The translations under genes and the position numbers were made by a program. A stretch of DNA of 10,460 bases from an uncultured Oscillospiraceae bacterium. Its GTDB lineage: Bacteria; Bacillota; Clostridia; Oscillospirales; Ruminococcaceae. Of the stretch, positions 6,428 to 10,460 are shown piece after piece. Position 1 is the first letter of the stretch, and each line of letters starts with the position of its first letter. The notes under the pieces were generated by a model that saw nothing but the letters and a program-made list of their open reading frames with translations, searched no databases and had not been told where the DNA came from. Where the stretch lies: assembly GCA_900540595.1 (NCBI GenBank), contig UQGL01000053.1, positions 1-10,460 of the forward strand. The letters run 5' to 3'.

Positions 6428-7873
6428 GTGGCAGAAATGGTTCTTGCACCATCGCGTGGCGATGGAAAAGAAGAAAATTTCATTCAGAAGTTCGGCCGTG
6501 CATTTGTCCGCGGCGATGCCTTCACCAAACTGTCTCTGCTTGTCTGGGGTCTGGGCTACATCGGGCATGGACAGCTCATCAAGGCCCTGCTGGTAACGCT
6601 GGTGCAGGGGTTGGGGCTGTATTTTCTGGGTACCTCCGGCATTCCGGCTTTAAAAAAGTTTGGCACGCTCGGCACTGTCCAGATGGAGATGCAGTTTAAC
6701 CCGGTGACTCTTAAAAACGAGGTCAACAATTACGATAACTCGTTTGCTATTTTGCTGCTCAGCGTCATTGCGCTGGTGATCATTGTCTCACTGGTCGTGG
6801 CGACCATGATGGTCGTGCAGTCGAATTATCTGCTGCAGCAGCAAAAGGCTGCCGGTAAAAAGCCCAACAGCTTCCGTCAGGATATCAACTGCTACCTCAA
6901 TGAGAAATTCTATGTCACGCTGCTGACACTGCCGGTGCTGGGCGTGGTGGTGTTTACCATTGTACCGCTTTTCATTTTGATTGCCGTTGCCTTTACGAAC
7001 TACGACCAGCAGCACATGCCGCCTGCCGCACTGTTTACATGGGTAGGGCTGGCAAACTTTGCTTCGCTGTTTGGCGGCCAGTCGCTGTCGATGACCTTCA
7101 GCTATGCATTCGGCAAGGTGCTGAGCTGGACACTGGTCTGGGCGTTCTTTGCGACCTTCACGAACTTCTTCGGCGGCGTGTTTCTGGCAATGTTCATCAA
7201 CAACAAAAACACGAAGTGCCCCCGGCTCTGGCGCACCCTGTTTATGATTACCATCGCCGTGCCGCAGTTCGTCACGCTGCTGCTGGTGCGCAATTTCTTC
7301 TCGGATGCCGGCATCTTCAATACCATGATGAATAATGCGGGCGTCACGGATCTCCTCAAAACCATCGGACTTTTGGGGCAGGGCATGGACCATATCCCGT
7401 TTCTGACGGATCAGCATTGGGCCAAGTTCATGATCATTATGATCAACATCTGGGTCGGCGTTCCGTACCAGATGCTGATTGCCACCGGTGTGCTGATGAA
7501 CATCCCCAGCGATATTCTGGAAGCCTCTACCATCGATGGCGCCAGCCCGCTGCAGTGCTTTATTCATATCAAGCTGCCCTACCTGCTCAGTGTGCAGGGG
7601 CCCGCGCTGGTGACGGATTTCGTCAAGAATGTCAACAACTTCAATGTCATCTACCTGCTGACGCAGGATGTCTACAAAACTAAGGATCAGGCCATGGCAG
7701 CGTCCAGCGCCAAGGAGGTCGACCTGCTGGTCACATGGCTGTTCCGTCTGACGCAGGAGCAGTATAACTATAAGATGGCGGCGGTCATCGGCATTATGGT
7801 ATTTATCATCTGTGCCATCTTCACACTGGTTTGCTTCCGCTTCATCAATAAAAAGGAGGCGACGTTCTCTTGA
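6428..7873 (+). CDS. Sugar ABC transporter permease, MalF/GanP-like
   Basis: This inner-membrane subunit has 481 residues. I choose the GTG at 6428 because GGAG (6415-6418) is 9 bases upstream; the ATG at 6419 directly abuts this site and is too close. The N-terminal part carries two extra hydrophobic segments (about residues 50-68 and 95-120), preceded by a GLGYIGHGQLIKALL stretch seen in long clostridial MalF proteins. The core permease follows, with membrane segments from about residue 155, including a LTLPVLGVVVFTIVPLFIL helix. The EAA loop, which docks the ATPase, is at about 365-387 (EASTIDGA...IKLPYL). It pairs with the MalG-like protein, whose start overlaps its stop. No ATPase gene is adjacent. 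It is transcribed with the binding-protein gene through the terminator at 6353-6392. Confidence 0.95.
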   Translation: MAEMVLAPSRGDGKEENFIQKFGRAFVRGDAFTKLSLLVWGLGYIGHGQLIKALLVTLVQGLGLYFLGTSGIPALKKFGTLGTVQMEMQFNPVTLKNEVNNYDNSFAILLLSVIALVIIVSLVVATMMVVQSNYLLQQQKAAGKKPNSFRQDINCYLNEKFYVTLLTLPVLGVVVFTIVPLFILIAVAFTNYDQQHMPPAALFTWVGLANFASLFGGQSLSMTFSYAFGKVLSWTLVWAFFATFTNFFGGVFLAMFINNKNTKCPRLWRTLFMITIAVPQFVTLLLVRNFFSDAGIFNTMMNNAGVTDLLKTIGLLGQGMDHIPFLTDQHWAKFMIIMINIWVGVPYQMLIATGVLMNIPSDILEASTIDGASPLQCFIHIKLPYLLSVQGPALVTDFVKNVNNFNVIYLLTQDVYKTKDQAMAASSAKEVDLLVTWLFRLTQEQYNYKMAAVIGIMVFIICAIFTLVCFRFINKKEATFS

Positions 7874-8772
7874 CACAGCAAACAGTTTCGCTGTCTGGCA
7901 GCTCGCAGGCGCAGCTGCGTCAGGGTCGCATCGTCCGCGGTGTGCGCAGCGTCATTCGCCATCTGATTCTTGCCCTGCTGGCAGGTATCTGGCTGGTGCC
8001 CATTGTCTGGCTGGTGGCAACCTCCTTCTCCACCGACCGCGGCATCAATGTGCGGCGGTTTTTCCCCGCTGGTTATACACTGGACAACTACGCCAACATC
8101 ATGTTCCACCCCGATTCCGTTGCGCAGTTCCCGCGCTGGTTTGTAAACACCTTTGTGGTTGCGTGCTTTACCTGCGTTATCTCCACCTGCTTTGTGCTGA
8201 TGGTTGCCTATGCATTGAGCTGCTGCCGCTTTAAGGGACGCAGGCTGCTCCAGAATCTGTCGGTCATTGTCAACCTGTTCCCCGGTGTTCTGGCGATGAT
8301 TGCAGTTTACTTCGTCTTGAAGTACCTCAACCTGACCAACTCCTACGCCGGTCTTATCATGGTCTATGCCGGTTCGTCTGGACTTGGCTACCTGATCTGT
8401 AAGGGCTTTTTTGATACCACGCCGGTTTCCCTGCGTGAGGCCGCCAAGCTGGACGGTGCCTCCGATGCGCGGATATTCTTTCAGGTCGTGCTGCCGATGT
8501 CCAAGCCGATTTTGGTGTACACCATCATCAGCTCCTTTATGATTCCCTGGACGGACTTCGTCATGGCAAAAATGATTCTGAACTCCGGCCTCTCCACTGA
8601 CTGGACGGTCGCCATCGGCCTGTTCAATATGCTGCAGAGAACGCTCATCAACAACTACTTTGCGCTGTTCTGTGCAGGCGGTGTGCTGGTCTCCGTCCCC
8701 ATCTCGATTTTGTTTATTATCATGCAGAAATTCTATGTCGAGGGCATTACCGCCGGCGCAGATAAGGGCTGA
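7870..8772 (+). CDS. Sugar ABC transporter permease, MalG/GanQ-like
   Basis: The 300-residue protein starts at TTG (7870), overlapping the upstream TGA in a TTGA tetranucleotide, with AAAAGGAGG (7851-7859) 10 bases before it; this indicates translational coupling and equal amounts of the two permeases. The topology is that of MalG: a first helix at about residues 33-53 (LILALLAGIWLVPIVWLVATSF), a large extracytoplasmic loop with the GYTLDNYANI motif, and five further membrane segments. The EAA loop begins at E190 (EAAKLDGAS) and ends in VVLPMSKP. The C-terminus is FYVEGITAGADKG, close to the usual MalG ending with its VxGLTAGAVKG motif. It forms the heterodimeric channel with the MalF-like subunit. 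It is the last gene of the operon; a long perfect hairpin follows. Confidence 0.95.
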   Translation: MTQQTVSLSGSSQAQLRQGRIVRGVRSVIRHLILALLAGIWLVPIVWLVATSFSTDRGINVRRFFPAGYTLDNYANIMFHPDSVAQFPRWFVNTFVVACFTCVISTCFVLMVAYALSCCRFKGRRLLQNLSVIVNLFPGVLAMIAVYFVLKYLNLTNSYAGLIMVYAGSSGLGYLICKGFFDTTPVSLREAAKLDGASDARIFFQVVLPMSKPILVYTIISSFMIPWTDFVMAKMILNSGLSTDWTVAIGLFNMLQRTLINNYFALFCAGGVLVSVPISILFIIMQKFYVEGITAGADKG

Positions 8773-8793
8773 TCGTAAACTCGTTTTTTCTCC

Positions 8794-8843
8794 TTCAACA
8801 GCAAAGCGGCACCGCCATGTGGCGGTGCCGCTTTGCTGTTGAA
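8794..8843. repeat. Perfect 23-bp inverted repeat after the transporter operon
   Basis: Bases 8794-8816 are the exact reverse complement of 8821-8843, separated only by the loop ATGT (8817-8820). The stem contains CGGCACCGCC/GGCGGTGCCG and is far longer than the 11-12 bp stems of the other terminators here. No T-run follows it on either strand; a T-run lies before it (8784-8789). It may end or stabilise the operon mRNA, but it is not a standard intrinsic terminator. Confidence 0.8.
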
Positions 8844-8858
8844 ATATGCTGAAATATC

Positions 8859-8888
8859 TTGACTTGATTTATTCTGCGTCCCTATAAT
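8859..8888 (+). promoter_or_regulatory. Promoter-like sequence without a recognisable gene
   Basis: TTGACT (8859-8864), an 18-bp spacer and a perfect TATAAT (8883-8888) make the best -10 match in the window. A transcript would start near 8895 and run antisense through the AEC permease relic. No ribosome binding site or recognisable plus-strand protein follows, and no plus-strand terminator is seen before the opposing esterase gene. Confidence 0.5.
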
Positions 8889-8945
8889 ACTATGCAAATT
8901 TGGCAAACCATGAAGAATGAGTCAATTCGTACGCCTTCACGCTTA

Positions 8946-9137
8946 TTACATCATCCTTGTCAGAGTCATAGCGCAAAGCGGCAGCACCACAATACTGATA
9001 AAGGTTGTTATAACGACAGAACCTGCCGCGAGGTCCTCGTCATAGCCAAACTGAACGGCAAACACCAAAGTGATGGCAGCGCAGGGGCAGGCCTCAAGCA
9101 GCAGCACATCAGTTCCCGCTGTCAAGGGTATGGATAA
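8946..9137 (-). pseudogene. C-terminal relic of an AEC-family permease (auxin efflux carrier family)
   Basis: Reading the minus strand from about 9137 to a TAA at 8946-8948 gives some 60 codons without interruption. From about 9116 they read GTDVLLLEACPCAA, then ITLVFAVQFGYDEDLAAGS, then VVITTFISIVVLPL. This resembles the last two membrane segments of AEC-family transporters, where a conserved P(A)A(A) motif, a YGxDxxLA loop and an STxxSxxTLPL helix end the protein. Complete members have about 300 residues, so roughly four fifths is missing. Upstream in frame there is no start or ribosome binding site; the sequence runs straight into the terminator of the esterase gene at 9139-9174. I infer a gene remnant left after a deletion. 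Assignment is from memory of the family pattern, so moderately sure. Confidence 0.6.
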
Positions 9138-9138
9138 T

Positions 9139-9174
9139 AAAAAACCACCGGGCAGCTTACGGGCTGTCCGGCGG
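9139..9174 (-). terminator. Rho-independent terminator of the minus-strand esterase gene
   Basis: On the minus strand CCGCCGG (9174-9168) pairs with CCGGTGG (9151-9145) with one G-U pair, and CAGC with GCTG (9166-9163 and 9156-9153), past one mismatch. Six T follow (9144-9139). The wobble pair is stable only in the minus-strand RNA. It lies about 50 bp after the esterase stop codon. Confidence 0.85.
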
Positions 9175-9227
9175 GAAAGGGGGGCTTATTTTATGGGCAG
9201 GGCAGGGGAGAGGACGGGAATGCGGGG

Positions 9228-9944
9228 TTACTTCTCGTAGCCTTTTCCGTCATACTTGTCAGGCTCGGGGGTGCCTAGCAGTACATCGGCATACGGCCCG
9301 CCGAGGGTCTGCAGCCCCTTGGCCACCAGTCCTGCAAAGGCAACGGCACCGGGATTACGCAGGTGTGTGTTGTCGGTCTTGCCCTCAGGGTAGTTCGGGT
9401 AGAGTCCGGGAGCAAATATCATGTACAATTCGCGGCTGGCAGGCTCGCCGAGCTGCTGCACCAGTTGGGCGCTGGCGGCAGTCAGGTCAATGAGAGGCAG
9501 CGCCTCCCGCGCAGCAAGCTGACGGACTGCATCAGTGTAGGCACCGTGGGTCGGCGTCAGGCGGTCAATCTCAAAATGACGGCGCACCAGCGGCGTGATA
9601 AGCACAGGCAGCGCACCCTTGGCCTGAGCCTCACGGGCATAGGCCAGCAGATTGGCAGCAAACTGCTCGGGCGCAGCGTAGCGGACGGGATCCTCTGACT
9701 TTTCATCATTGTGGCCGAACTGGATCAACAGCAGGTCACCCGGGCGCAATGCAGCCTCGACCGGCGCCCAAAGGCCCTCCTCACGGAAACTTTTGGTGCT
9801 GCGGCCGTTGCGGGCGTGATTGCAAACCGTAATGCCGGGGGCAAGGTAGAGATCAAGAGCCTGCCCCATGCCGCATTGCGGCCAAGTCGAAATATTGTTG
9901 TATTGTACGGTGGAGTCACCGATCCAGAAAATGCGCGGTGCCAT
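9228..9944 (-). CDS. SGNH/GDSL esterase, rhamnogalacturonan acetylesterase-like (CE12)
   Basis: The complete 238-residue protein starts at the ATG at 9944-9942; AAAGGAGG lies upstream (9965-9958), with a rather long 13-base gap. All SGNH blocks are present: GDST with Ser11 as nucleophile, NHARNGRS (Gly47 region of the oxyanion hole), QFGHND with Asn79, and DNTHLR with Asp191 and His194 completing the triad. The block order and the wording GDSTV, NGRS, GHND and DNTHL are those of rhamnogalacturonan acetylesterases (Bacillus RhgT/YesT type), which remove acetyl groups from galacturonate in rhamnogalacturonan I. No signal peptide is present, so it would act in the cytoplasm on imported oligosaccharides. 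The pectin link fits the galactoside-uptake genes, although it is transcribed towards them. It lies 50 bp downstream of the antiporter gene in the same direction, so it may be co-transcribed. Other carbohydrate acetylesterase roles are possible. Confidence 0.88.
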   Translation of the reverse strand: MAPRIFWIGDSTVQYNNISTWPQCGMGQALDLYLAPGITVCNHARNGRSTKSFREEGLWAPVEAALRPGDLLLIQFGHNDEKSEDPVRYAAPEQFAANLLAYAREAQAKGALPVLITPLVRRHFEIDRLTPTHGAYTDAVRQLAAREALPLIDLTAASAQLVQQLGEPASRELYMIFAPGLYPNYPEGKTDNTHLRNPGAVAFAGLVAKGLQTLGGPYADVLLGTPEPDKYDGKGYEK

Positions 9945-9980
9945 AGGCGCTATCTGGCCTCCTTTATGCAGTTACAGAAA

Positions 9981-10011
9981 CGGCCGGCCGCTTGTCAGGC
10001 TTTTGCCTGAC
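9981..10011. repeat. Inverted repeats at the antiporter stop codon
   Basis: GTCAGGC-TTTT-GCCTGAC (9994-10011) is a perfect 7-bp hairpin that includes the antiporter stop codon, and the next bases hold the 10-bp palindrome CGGCCGGCCG (9981-9990). Neither is followed by a T-run on the minus strand, so read-through into the esterase gene is likely. I see no clear promoter in the 50-bp gap. Confidence 0.5.
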
Positions 10012-10460
10012 TCGGGTGGGGGACGGGCGGCATTTTAGTAAACATGGCTTTCAGGGCCAGCGGTGTGGCAACACTGGATACCACGATCAGCAAAATAACG
10101 GCTGTGAAATAAACAGGATCGACAACACCGACCTCAAGACCCTTCTGCGCTACGATCAGGGCAACCTCGCCGCGGGTCATCATGCCGACACCGACCTTGA
10201 GGGAATCACCCCAGTTGAAACGGCAGATTTTGGCGGCCAGACCGCAGCCGACGATCTTGCACAGCAGCGCAACGACCACAAAGCAGATGCTGAACAGCAA
10301 AATCTCAGGTGTCAAGCCGCTGATGTCGGTCTTTAAGCCGATGCTGGCAAAGAAGATGGGGGCAAAAATCAGATAATTGCTGATGTCAACGCGGCGCTCC
10401 ACATAGGAGGCATCGTGCAGGGTGCAAAGAACAATACCAGCAATATACGCGCCGGTAATA
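9995..10460 (-). CDS. CPA2-family cation:proton antiporter (Kef/NapA-type), C-terminal part, 5' end outside window
   Basis: The minus-strand frame is open from the window edge to TGA at 9997-9995, giving 154 visible residues. They form the last membrane segments of a Na+(K+)/H+ exchanger: ITGAYIAGIVL, then the family motif NYLIFAPIFFASIGLKTDIS, a long hydrophobic helix (ILLFSICFVVVALLCKIVG), the re-entrant/charged loop GVGMMTRGEVALIVAQKGL, and a last helix (YFTAVILLIVVSSVATPLAL). A short Pro-rich tail (KMPPVPHPSQAKA) ends it; there is no TrkA-N/RCK nucleotide-binding domain, so it is the short form rather than full KefB/KefC. The ion-binding residues lie upstream, outside the window. GTG at 10402 is internal, because homology continues upstream in frame. 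The gene has no evident link to sugar use. Confidence 0.92.
   Translation of the reverse strand, partial: ITGAYIAGIVLCTLHDASYVERRVDISNYLIFAPIFFASIGLKTDISGLTPEILLFSICFVVVALLCKIVGCGLAAKICRFNWGDSLKVGVGMMTRGEVALIVAQKGLEVGVVDPVYFTAVILLIVVSSVATPLALKAMFTKMPPVPHPSQAKA

Noticed and set aside
6788..7876. Long minus-strand open frame opposite the MalF-like gene
   Set aside because: His/Asp/Gln-rich translation without domain features, fully shadowed by a well supported permease gene.
8801..8983. 11-base repeat GCAAAGCGGCA at 8801-8811 and 8973-8983
   Set aside because: Short, and the second copy is explained by Leu-Pro-Leu-Cys codons of the AEC relic; no wider similarity around the two copies.
8892..9137. 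Plus-strand open frame (81 codons) after the orphan promoter
   Set aside because: The ATG lies at about the transcription start, there is no ribosome binding site, and the other strand carries a recognisable AEC permease tail.
1..10460. CRISPR arrays, tRNA or rRNA genes, insertion sequences, phage or defence genes
   Set aside because: No regularly spaced repeats, no tRNA-like cloverleaf, no transposase or integrase, and no toxin or nuclease-like frame was seen on either strand.

Overview
The window looks like a stretch of chromosome from a GC-rich gut Firmicute of the Oscillospiraceae/Ruminococcaceae type (Faecalibacterium, Gemmiger or Subdoligranulum-like). This placing is an inference. It rests on strong AGGAGG ribosome binding sites, sigma-A-type promoters, a lipoprotein binding protein with a Ser/Ala-rich linker, clostridial-style LacI and MalF-like proteins, and plant-fibre glycosidases. 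No species can be fixed from the sequence alone.

Layout: bases 1-1130 (+) hold the C-terminal part of a GH2 beta-galactosidase-type enzyme, followed by a probable terminator. An intergenic region of about 390 bp (1131-1518) carries a promoter and a cluster of TTGCG repeats. Next come a complete GH42 beta-galactosidase (1519-3501, +) with its terminator, and a LacI-family regulator (3641-4666, +) with its own promoter, operator and terminator. A 371-bp control region then precedes a sugar ABC transporter: lipoprotein binding protein (5038-6342), MalF-like permease (6428-7873) and MalG-like permease (7870-8772). A hairpin terminator between the binding protein and the first permease probably lowers permease expression. 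From 8773 to 9227 there is a gene-poor junction with a perfect 23-bp hairpin, an orphan-looking promoter, a 3' relic of an AEC-family (auxin efflux carrier) permease on the minus strand, and a minus-strand terminator. The right end carries two minus-strand genes: a cytoplasmic CE12/rhamnogalacturonan-acetylesterase-like GDSL hydrolase (9228-9944) and the C-terminal part of a CPA2 (Kef/NapA-type) cation:proton antiporter that runs off the window.

How it works together: GH42 enzyme, LacI regulator and MalEFG-type importer match the logic of the Bacillus gan system, which takes up beta-galacto-oligosaccharides released from galactan. The nearby GH2 enzyme and rhamnogalacturonan acetylesterase suggest that side chains of pectin rhamnogalacturonan I are the wider target. 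No transporter ATPase and no GH53 endo-galactanase are visible, so the ATPase is presumably a shared MsmX-type protein encoded elsewhere.

The most notable non-coding signal is the 8-bp palindrome TTGCGCAA and its variants. It lies just downstream of the predicted promoters of the GH42 gene and lacI, with a further copy and tandem variants in the control region of the binding-protein gene. All six exact copies in the window fall between 1494 and 4824. This is very probably the operator of the local LacI protein, which itself seems to lack the usual LacI hinge-helix motif.
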